A stretch of DNA of 45,239 nucleotides. Source: Burkholderiales bacterium (GTDB lineage Bacteria; Pseudomonadota; Gammaproteobacteria; Burkholderiales; Burkholderiaceae_C). A program made the position numbers and the translations under genes. The stretch covers positions 1 to 45,239 of the forward strand of contig JANYCG010000328.1 of NCBI GenBank assembly GCA_025360385.1, given 5' to 3'. Positions 26,621 to 34,797 of this stretch are shown here, piece after piece; position 1 is the stretch's first letter, and every line of letters starts with the position of its first letter. The notes beneath the pieces are model-generated. The model did not search any database. It saw nothing but the letters and a program-made list of their open reading frames with translations, and was not told where the DNA came from.

Positions 26621-27725
26621 ATGGACATCGAACACATCAACCAAATCGGCACCCAACTGGCAGACCTGAGCGCCCGCACACACGAGTTACGGGGGTATCT
26701 TTGACTACGCTGCCAAAGCCGAACGCCTGAGAACCGTCAACGCCTCGCTGGAGGACCCCACGGTCTGGAACGACAGCAAAAAAGCCCAAGACCTTGGGCG
26801 CGAGAAAAAGGCGCTGGACGGCGTGGTGGGCACGCTGGACACGCTGACCAGCGAGTTGGCCGACAACACCGAGCTGTACGACATGTCCAAGTCCGAGGGC
26901 GACTTTGGCGGCTTGCAGACCATCGAAGCCGACACCGCCAAACTGGCCACGACGATTGAACAGCTGGAGTTCCGCCGCATGTTCAACAACCCGGCCGATC
27001 CGCTGAACGCGTTTCTGGACATCCAGGCCGGCGCAGGTGGCACCGAGGCCTGCGACTGGGCCAGCATGTTGCTGCGCCAGTACATCCGTTACGCCGAGCG
27101 CAAAGGCTTCAGCGCCTCGATTGAAGACGAATCCCCCGGCGACACAGCCGGCATCAAGGGCGCGACCATCAAGGTCGAGGGCGAATACGCTTTTGGCCTG
27201 CTGCGCACCGAGACCGGTGTACACCGCCTGGTGCGCAAGTCGCCCTTCGACTCCTCTGGCGGCCGCCACACCAGTTTTGCCAGTGTGTTTGTTTACCCGG
27301 AAATCGACGACTCGATCGAAATCGACATCAACCCCAGCGACGTGCGAACCGACACCTTCCGCGCCAGCGGCGCAGGCGGCCAGCACATCAACAAAACCGA
27401 TTCGGCCGTGCGCCTGACCCATTTGCCCACCGGCATCGTGGTGCAATGCCAAGACGGTCGCAGCCAGCACAGCAACCGGGACGTCGCCTGGAAGCGCCTG
27501 CGCTCCCGCCTGTATGACCACGAGTTGCGCATTCAAAAAGAAGCCCAACAAAAACTCGAAGACACCAAGACCGACGTCGGCTGGGGCCACCAAATCCGAA
27601 GCTACGTGCTGGACAACAGCCGCATCAAAGACCTGCGCACCCATGTCGAGGTGTCGGCCACCCAGAAGGTGCTCGACGGCGACCTGGACGTGTTCATTGA
27701 GGCATCGCTGAAGCAGGGCGTGTAA
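26621..27725 (+). CDS. prfB: Peptide chain release factor 2 (programmed +1 frameshift)
   Basis: RF2 terminates at UGA and UAA. The ATG at 26621 starts [20 protein letters not shown], which reads to an in-frame TGA at codon 28 (26702-26704). Shifting +1 there continues into DYAAKAERL to the stop at 27725, giving 367 residues against 365 in E. coli. The recognition tripeptide SPF is at about residues 207-209 and the catalytic GGQ at about 252-254, two residues later than in E. coli. The frameshift is self-regulating: low RF2 favours shifting. The 1105-nt length, one more than a multiple of three, is expected. Confidence 0.97.
26689..26705 (+). promoter_or_regulatory. prfB frameshift site
   Basis: The canonical RF2 signal is present: an internal Shine-Dalgarno-like GGGGG just upstream of the slippery CTT (26699-26701), followed by TGA (26702-26704) and C. 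The bases GGGGGTATCTTTGAC match the well-known bacterial site. Ribosomes slip from CUU to UUU. Confidence 0.97.
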
Positions 27726-27754
27726 GCGGCCTACTTGCCAACGGGAAAACGACT

Positions 27755-28972
27755 ATGCACCTCAAAAGTCTCAAAGTTCAACACTACAAAAGCTTGGACG
27801 ACGTGTCGGTGGAGTTCGCCCCCGATGTAACGGTGGTGGTCGGCCCCAATGGCGTGGGAAAAAGCAATTTCGTGGATGTGCTGCGGTTTTTACGGGATGC
27901 AGTGACGGATAACTTGGCGCACGCGGTAACCAAGCGAGAAGGCATTGGTCGGCTTCTGCAAAGCTACAAAACGAAACCCTACAAAATTGGTTTTCAGCTG
28001 GAACTGGTCGCTGCAGAAAGTGAGTCAAAATTCGATGCGGCCAGTTACTCCTTGCAATTGAAATCAGTCGGCAGCAGCGGTTATGCAATCGAAAATGAAA
28101 AGATCGAGGTTATTTCTGATGAACTTGGTTTTGACTTGCAAACAGGAAGACTCCGAGTCGTTAGAGATTCACGTGGTGCGGTAGTTATCAGCATTAAATC
28201 GCTTGGCGGCGAAGCGGGAGACTACATTTTTTCTCAGGCACCTGACGAACTAGCGGTGACCTCGAAACACTTTGGCGCACAGACACGCGCCTTGAGTGAA
28301 AAAGTTCCACAGCACATTGCAGGCTGGAACTATTGCACGATCTACCCCAATACGCTCAAGAAGCCTGCATTGCCTGACCAAGACTCCCGGCTCATGGAAT
28401 CTGGTGACAACTGGGCCTCGGTCATTAAAGCACTCAAACGCTCGGCTAAAGGCCGCGAAGCTTTAGAGCGTATTTACGAGGCGATGCGTGCAGTTTTGCC
28501 TACGTTTGAAGAGGTGAACATTCAAACCGTGGGCAGCTACCTCGTCCCGCTGTTCAAATTCCGCGATGAAGGTGAAGGTCCTTTGACAAGTTTTGACCCC
28601 GTGCAGCTATCTGACGGTACGTTGCGCTTGTTTGGCATCCTATTGGCGGCCTATCAAATGCCACGCCCAAAGCTTTTGGTGATCGAAGAGCCCGAACAAA
28701 CTATCTACCCCGGTGCACTGGCTGTCTTAGCTGATGTGTTCAAGGAAATTGGCCGTAGCACCCAAGTGCTGATCACGACCCATAGTCCCCACTTAGTCCA
28801 ATTTTTCGAGCCTTCGCAAATTCGTGTCGCCGTTATGCACAACGGAATGACGCAGATCCGGCCCATTCATCCACACCAAATGGAAGCGGTGAATGAGGGT
28901 CTGCTTAGTTTGGAGGAATTCATGATGACTGAAGGCCTGCGCCCGGATGACGCTCCGGACCAGTCCGCATGA
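27755..28972 (+). CDS. SMC/RecF-like AAA ATPase of a two-gene ATPase-TOPRIM-type pair
   Basis: This 405-residue ATPase has an ABC-type head: Walker A GPNGVGKS at residues 30-37, signature-like LSDGT at 285-289, Walker B LLVIEEPE at 307-314 and H-loop THSP at 342-345. It starts with the HLKSLKVQHYKSLDD strand typical of OLD/RecF-like proteins, and the insert between the ATPase halves is short. Such ATPases pair with nuclease-like partners in antiphage systems (OLD, Gabija, PARIS). The partner is the next gene, whose ATG overlaps this stop (ATGA, 28969-28972). GC is lower and codons differ from prfB and pepN, suggesting transfer. The defence role is inference. Confidence 0.85.
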   Translation: MHLKSLKVQHYKSLDDVSVEFAPDVTVVVGPNGVGKSNFVDVLRFLRDAVTDNLAHAVTKREGIGRLLQSYKTKPYKIGFQLELVAAESESKFDAASYSLQLKSVGSSGYAIENEKIEVISDELGFDLQTGRLRVVRDSRGAVVISIKSLGGEAGDYIFSQAPDELAVTSKHFGAQTRALSEKVPQHIAGWNYCTIYPNTLKKPALPDQDSRLMESGDNWASVIKALKRSAKGREALERIYEAMRAVLPTFEEVNIQTVGSYLVPLFKFRDEGEGPLTSFDPVQLSDGTLRLFGILLAAYQMPRPKLLVIEEPEQTIYPGALAVLADVFKEIGRSTQVLITTHSPHLVQFFEPSQIRVAVMHNGMTQIRPIHPHQMEAVNEGLLSLEEFMMTEGLRPDDAPDQSA

Positions 28973-29568
28973 GCAAACTTCACCTGATCGTTGAGGGTGA
29001 AGGCGATGCGTCAGCGATGCCTGTTTTGGTTCGTAAAATTCTGAATGCGAACGCGCTTGACCATATTCAAATCACCCGCCCGCAAATTAGCGGAGACCTG
29101 CGTAAAGTATTCAAACGCTTGGGCGACTTTATGGGTTACGGATTGAAAAATGAATGCCCCATATTGTGGGTGCTGGACTGTGATGACAACATTGGCGGTG
29201 TTGTCGGTTGTCCGGTTCGTCATGTAGAAAATCTTCGGTTGGCGATGCAAGAACAAGGTATCCACCAAACTCAGTCGGTTGAATTCGCATTTTTTACCAA
29301 AGAGTTTGAATCACTTTTTTTGGCAGAAGAACTTGCATTGAGAGACTTTTATCGCTTACCAGAGGCGCTCGGCATTGATGGAGATGCTCGAAATCGAAGA
29401 GACGCCAAAGGAGAAATCAGTAAATTGCTGGGCAAAAGTAGAGGTTACAAAGAAACTATTGACCAAGCCAAAATCGCGGCACGACTGGACTTAAACGTTT
29501 GCAGAAAAGTTTCGCGCGACTATCGACATTTTGAAGATGCGTTGCTGCGTCTTTGCACCAGCAAATGA
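28969..29568 (+). CDS. DUF4276-like TOPRIM-fold partner protein
   Basis: This 199-residue protein starts with a strand and acidic turn, LHLIVEGEGDASAM (VEGEGD at residues 8-13), then WVLDCDDN (67-74) and FFTKEFESLFLA (108-119). Conserved Glu in the first motif and Asp-x-Asp in the second are the arrangement of TOPRIM-like nucleases, and the overall pattern matches DUF4276 proteins that accompany AAA ATPases. It overlaps the ATPase gene upstream by 4 bp and the HAD gene downstream by 4 bp (ATGA at 29565-29568). A role as effector nuclease is inferred from family context only. Composition is AT-richer than its flanks. Confidence 0.7.
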   Translation: MSKLHLIVEGEGDASAMPVLVRKILNANALDHIQITRPQISGDLRKVFKRLGDFMGYGLKNECPILWVLDCDDNIGGVVGCPVRHVENLRLAMQEQGIHQTQSVEFAFFTKEFESLFLAEELALRDFYRLPEALGIDGDARNRRDAKGEISKLLGKSRGYKETIDQAKIAARLDLNVCRKVSRDYRHFEDALLRLCTSK

Positions 29569-30254
29569 AAACTCACCCGCCTGTAGAAGCCCTGATCTTC
29601 GACATGGACGGCGCCATGATCGACTCCATGCCTTATCACGCGAAGAGCTGGATCATCTTCACGCAGCGCCATGGCCTGCAGATTGACGTGGCGGATCTGC
29701 TGGCCCGCACCACCGGGCGCACGGGGGCGGAATGCATGCGGGAGCTGTTCCAGCGCGAGGTGCCGCGGGACGAGGCGCTGGCCCTGATCCATGAAAAAGA
29801 AACCATCTACCGCGAACTTTTTGCGCCGGTGTTTGCCGAGGTGGCGGGCTTCAAGGCTTTTGCGGAACAGGCCGGCGCCCTGGGCCTGAAGATTGGCGTG
29901 GGCACGGCCGGCGACAAACACAATATTGCGTTTGCCATGGCCAACTTGCAGATGAAACAGGCGCCGATGGCCATTGTGGGGGGTGATGAAGGCCTGCCCG
30001 GCAAACCTGAACCCGCTATATTTATAGAAGCTGCAAGACGAATGAATACGGGGACTTCAAGCAGTATTGTGTTTGAAGATGCACCTTTTGGCATTGAGGC
30101 GGCGCGCCGCGCTGGCATGCGGGCGGTGGCCATCTGCACGTCGCACAGCGCCCACCAACTCACAGGCCCGCATGTGTTGGCCCAAGTGCGCAACTACCAC
30201 GAGCTGATGGAATCAAAATTTTTGCAAAACCTGCCACTTGGGAGAAATGAATGA
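29565..30254 (+). CDS. HAD-superfamily phosphatase (beta-phosphoglucomutase/GS1-like)
   Basis: The ATG at 29565 (MKTHPPVEALIFDMDG) gives 229 residues. HAD motif I is FDMDGAMIDS with nucleophile and acid/base Asp; motif II Thr is in VGTAGDKHN; motif III Lys in GLPGKPEP; motif IV VFEDAPFGIEAA. The cap domain is helical, as in the beta-phosphoglucomutase/phosphoglycolate phosphatase group. A 43-nt element (30015-30057) encodes residues 151-165 (AIFIEAARRMNTGT) without changing the expected length or the EAARR pattern usual at that place. It is joined by ATGA overlaps to the DUF4276 gene before and pepN after. The substrate is unknown. Confidence 0.88.
   Translation: MKTHPPVEALIFDMDGAMIDSMPYHAKSWIIFTQRHGLQIDVADLLARTTGRTGAECMRELFQREVPRDEALALIHEKETIYRELFAPVFAEVAGFKAFAEQAGALGLKIGVGTAGDKHNIAFAMANLQMKQAPMAIVGGDEGLPGKPEPAIFIEAARRMNTGTSSSIVFEDAPFGIEAARRAGMRAVAICTSHSAHQLTGPHVLAQVRNYHELMESKFLQNLPLGRNE
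30015..30057 (+). repeat. 43-nt AT-rich element, copy 7 (inside the HAD gene)
   Basis: It starts GCTATATTTA, has AAGCTG at element positions 14-19 and ends ACGGGGACTT. It is in sense and in the common reading phase. Surrounding codons are GC-rich, and the switch to ATA, TTT, AGA and CGA codons is abrupt at both edges. Confidence 0.75.
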
Positions 30255-33190
30255 TGAAGATGCGTGATGGACAGGGCCAGGCAGTCGTCACCCGGCGCGA
30301 GGCCTACGCCGTGCCGGATTTTTTGATTGACACGGTGGACTTGACGTTTGACCTGGACCCGGCCAAAACCCGCGTGTTGAACAAAATGCGCCTGCGCCGC
30401 AATCCGGCCGCACAACCGACACCTGACTTGGCGCCAGCGTCTGACGGCACCGTGAATGAGAACAATGATTTCGCGCCAGCGCTCAGACTCGACGGCGAAG
30501 ACCTCAACCTGGCGCGGGTGTTGGTGAATGGCCAGGGCACCTCGTTCAAAATGGACGGCGGCCAGTTGGTGCTGGAGAACTTGCCTGAAGGCACCGAGCC
30601 ATTTGATCTCGAAATCTTCACCACCTGCCAGCCCGCCAAGAACACCAAGTTGATGGGCCTGTACGTCAGCAACGAGTCCTTCTTCACCCAGTGCGAGGCT
30701 GAAGGCTTCCGGCGCATCACCTACTTTCTGGACCGCCCGGACGTGATGGCCAGCTACACCGTCACCCTGCGCGCCGACCGGGCCAACTACCCGGTGCTGC
30801 TGTCCAACGGCAACCTGGTCGAACACGGTGCGCTGGCCGACGGCCCCAACGGCGCCCGGCATTTTGCCAAGTGGGAGGACCCGCACAAAAAGCCGTCTTA
30901 CCTGTTTGCGCTGGTGGCCGGGCAACTGGTGTGCCGCGAGCAACGCATCCGCTCCCGCGCTGGCAAAGACCACCTGTTGCAAGTCTACGTGCGCCCCGGC
31001 GACCTGGACAAAACCGAACACGCCATGAACTCCCTGATGGCCAGCGTGGCCTGGGACGAAGCGCGTTTTGGCCTGTCGCTGGACCTGGAACGCTTCATGG
31101 TCGTCGCCACCAGCGACTTCAACATGGGCGCGATGGAAAACAAAGGCCTGAACATCTTCAACACCAAGTACGTGCTGGCCACGCAGGCCACGGCGACGGA
31201 TGTTGATTTCTCCAACATCGAAAGCGTGGTCGGGCACGAGTATTTCCACAACTGGACGGGCAACCGCATCACCTGCCGCGACTGGTTCCAGCTGAGTTTG
31301 AAAGAAGGCCTGACGGTGTTTCGCGACCAGGAGTTCTCGCAAGACCTGTGCGCCCAGGCGTCGGCCCGCGCGGTCAAGCGCATTGAAGACGTGCGGGTCT
31401 TGCGCACCGCCCAGTTCTCCGAAGACGCCGGCCCCATGGCCCACCCGGTGCGGCCCGACAGCTACGTGGAAATCAACAACTTCTACACCGTCACCATTTA
31501 CGAAAAAGGCGCCGAGGTGGTGCGCATGATGCAGGCCCTGGTGGCCCACAGCGGACCCGACCTCGCCGCGAGTGACTCCACTGCAAGTGACCCCACTGCA
31601 AGCGACCCCACCGCAAGCGACCCCACTAAAGGCGACCCCCATGGCCGCGCCGGATTCGCCAGGGGCATGTCGCTCTATTTTGAGCGCCACGACGGCCAGG
31701 CCGTGACCTGTGATGACTTTGCGCAGGCCATTGCAGACGCCAACCCGGCGTCGGCGCTGGCGCAGCACCTGCCTCAGTTCAAACGCTGGTACAGCCAGGC
31801 CGGCACCCCGCGCCTTGCGGCCAGCGGCGTGTTTGACCCGGTGCAACGCAGCTACGCGCTCACGCTGACCCAGTCGTGTGCGCCCTCGTTCGGGCAAGCC
31901 ACCAAAGCCCCCTTCGTCATTCCGGTGGCTCTGGGCCTACTGGGTGCAGACGGCCGGGCGATCGCTTTGCAGCGGGTCCATCGTGCAGCGCCGCAAGCGC
32001 CGTCATCCGGCGCGTCATCCGGCGCGTCATCGGATCCATCCCACGCCACATCCCAAGTGCTGGTGTTGACCGAGGCCAGCCAGACGTTTGTCTTTGGCAA
32101 CATCGACGAAGCGCCCGTGCCCTCCATCCTGCGCGGCTTCTCGGCGCCGGTGATTTTGGCGTTTGACTACAGCGACGCGCAGCTTCTGCTGCTGCTGGCC
32201 AACGACCCGGACCCATTCAACCGCTGGGAAGCGGGCCAGCGCCTGTTGCTGGGCGTTGCTATTAATACAATATCTAACTATTCAGCATTGACGGGGACTT
32301 CAACCATAGATGATGCCTTGATCGAAGCCCTGAGGGCAATTTTGCGCCATCCGGAGCTGGACGCCGCTTTCAAGGAACTGGTGCTGAGCTTGCCGTCCGA
32401 AACCTACATCGCCGAGCAGTTGGCGGTGGCGGACCCGCAGCGCGTCCATGCTGTGCGTGAGGCCATGCGCATGCAACTGGCCCAGGCCCTGCACGCCGAT
32501 TGGGAATGGGCCTATGCCATGCACCAGGACAATGGTGCCTATTCGCCTGACCCGGTCTCGTCGGGGCGGCGCGCACTGGCGGCCCTGGCGCTGGCGCAGC
32601 TTTGCCTGGCCGCCCGCTCGGGGTCGACAAGCTCGGCAGACTCAGCGCAGTCCCCTTGGCCCGGCAAAACCTACCAGCGCTTCAAAGACGCCGGCAACAT
32701 GACGGATCGTTTTGGTGCCCTGTCCGCCCTGGTCAACAGCGGCCACGCGCTGGCCGCCCCGGCACTGGCGCAGTTCCACGCGATGTTCAAAGACGATGCC
32801 CTGGTTCTGGACAAATGGTTTGCGCTGCAAGCCGGCGCCTGCGACCGCAACGGCGAGGTCTTGCCCACGGTGCGGCAGTTGATGGCCCACCCCGACTTCA
32901 ACCTGCACAACCCGAACCGGGCGCGCAGCCTGGTCTTCAGCTATTGCAGCAATAACCCGGGGGCCTTCCACCGGGGGGACGCGGCGGGTTATGTGTTCTG
33001 GAGCGAACGCGTGATGGAGCTGGACGGCCTTAACCCCCAGGTGGCCGCGCGTCTGGCCCGCGCCCTGGACCGCTGGAGCCGCCTGGCCGAACCCTATCGC
33101 AGCGCCGCCCGCGAGGCGATTGCCCGAGTCGCCGCAAAACCCGATTTGAGCAACGATGTGCGCGAGGTGGTCAGCCGGGCGCTGGCCTGA
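30251..33190 (+). CDS. pepN: Aminopeptidase N (M1 family) with extra low-complexity insertions
   Basis: This zinc aminopeptidase removes N-terminal residues from peptides in the cytoplasm. Exopeptidase motif GAMEN is at residues 293-297, zinc site HEYFH at 329-333 with the third ligand Glu352 (KEGLTVFRDQ). It has 979 residues against about 870 for E. coli PepN. Extra sequence includes a 15-bp tandem repeat (ASDPT units from residue 440), a 12-bp repeat encoding SSGA units near residue 583, a 43-nt element at residues 670-684, and a Ser-rich stretch near residue 790. All are outside the catalytic core. The ATG overlaps the HAD stop (ATGA). Confidence 0.94.
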   Translation: MMKMRDGQGQAVVTRREAYAVPDFLIDTVDLTFDLDPAKTRVLNKMRLRRNPAAQPTPDLAPASDGTVNENNDFAPALRLDGEDLNLARVLVNGQGTSFKMDGGQLVLENLPEGTEPFDLEIFTTCQPAKNTKLMGLYVSNESFFTQCEAEGFRRITYFLDRPDVMASYTVTLRADRANYPVLLSNGNLVEHGALADGPNGARHFAKWEDPHKKPSYLFALVAGQLVCREQRIRSRAGKDHLLQVYVRPGDLDKTEHAMNSLMASVAWDEARFGLSLDLERFMVVATSDFNMGAMENKGLNIFNTKYVLATQATATDVDFSNIESVVGHEYFHNWTGNRITCRDWFQLSLKEGLTVFRDQEFSQDLCAQASARAVKRIEDVRVLRTAQFSEDAGPMAHPVRPDSYVEINNFYTVTIYEKGAEVVRMMQALVAHSGPDLAASDSTASDPTASDPTASDPTKGDPHGRAGFARGMSLYFERHDGQAVTCDDFAQAIADANPASALAQHLPQFKRWYSQAGTPRLAASGVFDPVQRSYALTLTQSCAPSFGQATKAPFVIPVALGLLGADGRAIALQRVHRAAPQAPSSGASSGASSDPSHATSQVLVLTEASQTFVFGNIDEAPVPSILRGFSAPVILAFDYSDAQLLLLLANDPDPFNRWEAGQRLLLGVAINTISNYSALTGTSTIDDALIEALRAILRHPELDAAFKELVLSLPSETYIAEQLAVADPQRVHAVREAMRMQLAQALHADWEWAYAMHQDNGAYSPDPVSSGRRALAALALAQLCLAARSGSTSSADSAQSPWPGKTYQRFKDAGNMTDRFGALSALVNSGHALAAPALAQFHAMFKDDALVLDKWFALQAGACDRNGEVLPTVRQLMAHPDFNLHNPNRARSLVFSYCSNNPGAFHRGDAAGYVFWSERVMELDGLNPQVAARLARALDRWSRLAEPYRSAAREAIARVAAKPDLSNDVREVVSRALA
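31568..31627 (+). repeat. 15-bp tandem repeat within pepN
   Basis: Four units of GCAAGCGACCCCACT-type sequence (31568, 31583, 31598, 31613) encode A-S-D-S/P-T repeats, followed by a decayed unit. The period is a multiple of three, so copy-number change would keep the frame. It lies between the metal-binding part and the following helical region. Confidence 0.9.
32000..32033 (+). repeat. 12-bp short tandem repeat within pepN
   Basis: Nearly three copies of a GTCATCCGGCGC unit encode SSGASSGASS around residue 583. Like the ASDPT repeat, its period preserves the reading frame. It appears to be a flexible linker extension before a strand (ATSQVLVLTEASQTFVF). Confidence 0.75.
32258..32300 (+). 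repeat. 43-nt AT-rich element, copy 8 (inside pepN)
   Basis: It starts GCTATTAATA, has TATCTA at element positions 14-19 and ends ACGGGGACTT, and encodes AINTISNYSALTGT. It is the closest relative of the dgoA copy (34 of 43 identical). In sense and in the common phase, it sits in a linker in PepN where relatives vary in length. Confidence 0.85.
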
Positions 33191-33279
33191 CCTTGACGCA
33201 TTGCGCCCGTCAACCCCAGCCACTTCCTGCCACCCCCTGAATCCACCCGCCAACATTCACACCCAGGAGACTTGACACC

Positions 33280-34536
33280 ATGGCCAAGAAAAACGCTTTT
33301 TACGCCCAGTCGGGCGGAGTCACCGCCGTCATCAACGCTTCGGCCTGCGGCGTGATCGAAACCGCGCGCGCCAACGCGGCCACCATGGGCAAGGTTTACG
33401 CGGGCCGCAACGGCATCATCGGGGCCTTGACGGAAGACCTGATCGACACCAGCAAAGAATCAGCCGCCGCCGTCGCCTTGCTGCGTTACACGCCCGCCGG
33501 TGCCTTCGGCTCCTGCCGCTTCAAGCTGAAGTCGCTGGATGCCAACCGGCGCGAATACGAGCGCCTGATCGCGGTGTTCAAGGCCCACAACATCGGCTAT
33601 TTTTTCTACAACGGCGGCGGCGACTCGGCCGACACCTGCTTCAAGGTCAGCCAGCTGTCCAACAGCATGGGTTATCCCTTGCAGGCCATCCATGTGCCCA
33701 AAACGGTGGACAACGACCTGCCCATCACCGACTGCTGTCCCGGTTTTGGATCGGTCGCCAAATACGTGGCCGTGTCGGCGCTGGAGGCCTCATTTGACGT
33801 GCGCTCCATGGCCCGCACGTCCACCAAAGTGTTTGTGCTGGAGGTCATGGGCCGCCACGCCGGCTGGATCGCTGCAGCCGGTGGGCTGATCGAATCCCAC
33901 GGCATCCCGGTGGTGGTGCTGTTCCCTGAAATCGAGTTTGACGAAGGCAAATTCATCCAACGTGTCGACACCCTGGTCAAATCCCACGGCTACTGCACCG
34001 TGGTGGTGTCCGAGGGCTGCCACTACCCCGACGGCAAATTTCTCGCCGAGCAGGGCACGCGCGACGCATTTGGGCACGCCCAGTTGGGCGGCGCGGCGCC
34101 GGTGGTGGCGAATATGGTCAAGCAGGCGCTGGGCCACAAGTTCCATTGGGCGGTGGCCGACTACCTGCAGCGCTCGGCCCGGCACATCGCCGCCAAAACC
34201 GACGTGAAGCAGGCCTACGAACTGGGCAAAAAGGCGGTGCAACTGGCGCTCAAGGGCCATAACGCCGTCATGCCGACCATTGACCGCATCAGCGACAGCC
34301 CTTATCGCTACAAAATTGGCTCAGCCCCTCTGTCCCAGGTTGCCAATGTCGAAAAATTCATGCCGCGCAACTTCATCACCCCCGACGGCTTTGGCATCAC
34401 CCCGCTTTGCCGGCGTTACCTCGCGCCGCTGATCCAGGGAGAGGACTACCCCAAATACAAAGACGGCCTGCCGGTGTACGCCACCCTGAAGAATTTGCCA
34501 GTGGCCAAAAAGCTGCCTGCTTTTGAGCTTCAGTAG
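33280..34536 (+). CDS. pfp: 6-phosphofructokinase, probably pyrophosphate-dependent
   Basis: This 418-residue phosphofructokinase phosphorylates fructose 6-phosphate to the 1,6-bisphosphate. NGGGDSADT (residues 111-119) replaces the GGDGS of ATP enzymes, and PKTVDNDL (140-147) carries the Lys that in this family marks pyrophosphate use, where ATP enzymes have PGTIDND. MGRHAGW is at 190-196. A PPi enzyme works reversibly and can serve gluconeogenesis. The start has a plausible site (CAGGAGAC) 8 nt upstream. It lies 89 nt after pepN and before tRNA-Thr. The phosphodonor is inferred from motifs. Confidence 0.9.
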   Translation: MAKKNAFYAQSGGVTAVINASACGVIETARANAATMGKVYAGRNGIIGALTEDLIDTSKESAAAVALLRYTPAGAFGSCRFKLKSLDANRREYERLIAVFKAHNIGYFFYNGGGDSADTCFKVSQLSNSMGYPLQAIHVPKTVDNDLPITDCCPGFGSVAKYVAVSALEASFDVRSMARTSTKVFVLEVMGRHAGWIAAAGGLIESHGIPVVVLFPEIEFDEGKFIQRVDTLVKSHGYCTVVVSEGCHYPDGKFLAEQGTRDAFGHAQLGGAAPVVANMVKQALGHKFHWAVADYLQRSARHIAAKTDVKQAYELGKKAVQLALKGHNAVMPTIDRISDSPYRYKIGSAPLSQVANVEKFMPRNFITPDGFGITPLCRRYLAPLIQGEDYPKYKDGLPVYATLKNLPVAKKLPAFELQ

Positions 34537-34587
34537 GGGCGCCGAACCAGGCATAGAACCAGGCATTTAACCGCGTTTTATCAAAGT

Positions 34588-34593
34588 TATAAT
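34588..34593 (+). promoter_or_regulatory. Probable -10 box of the tRNA-Thr promoter
   Basis: A perfect TATAAT lies 11 nt before the tRNA 5' end. The -35 region is poor (TTTAAC at 34566-34571, 16-nt spacer). This would give a very short 5' leader, as is common for single tRNA genes. Confidence 0.6.
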
Positions 34594-34604
34594 TCGAGGC
34601 TTGT

Positions 34605-34680
34605 GCCGGTGTAGCTCAGTCGGTAGAGCAGCTCATTCGTAATGAGAAGGTCGGGTGTTCGATTCATCTCTCCGGCACCA
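34605..34680 (+). tRNA. tRNA-Thr (CGU anticodon)
   Basis: This is a 76-nt tRNA with encoded CCA. The acceptor stem starts GCCGGTG and the 3' side ends CTCCGGC-A-CCA, with one T-T mismatch. The D arm is GCTC...GAGC. The anticodon loop TTCGTAA has CGT at 34638-34640, reading ACG. The T arm contains GTTCGATTC. It stands alone between pfp and uppS. No integrase or 3' tRNA duplicate was seen next to it. Confidence 0.96.
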
Positions 34681-34700
34681 GTGTGGCTTAAGCCGCCTGT

Positions 34701-34726
34701 TTGAAGTTTTCGAAGCAAAATATAAA
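34701..34726 (+). promoter_or_regulatory. Weak promoter candidate ahead of uppS
   Basis: TTGAAG (34701-34706) and TATAAA (34721-34726) lie in an AT-rich stretch between the tRNA and uppS. The 14-nt spacer is shorter than ideal, so this is only a candidate for the start of the polysaccharide operon. Read-through from the tRNA promoter is an alternative. Confidence 0.3.
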
Positions 34727-34797
34727 AACAAGTATTTTTGGGCGCTTGGGATGTTTGCCCCAATGGTTCAAACCAACGACGGCGGGAGGCCAACGAC

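Noticed and set aside
26702-26704. Premature stop making prfB a pseudogene
   Set aside because: The TGA is in the canonical RF2 frameshift context and the +1 frame continues to a full-length product.
26637-27644. 335-residue open frame antisense to prfB
   Set aside because: Shadow of prfB; no start signal or recognisable domain.
30194-31897. 567-residue open frame antisense to pepN
   Set aside because: It mirrors a secure gene with zinc and GAMEN motifs, its translation is low in recognisable features and rich in Gly/His/Val, and such frames are common in GC-rich DNA.
34605-34680. tRNA-Thr as an integration site of a genomic island
   Set aside because: No integrase, excisionase or duplicated tRNA 3' end was seen between the tRNA and the window end.
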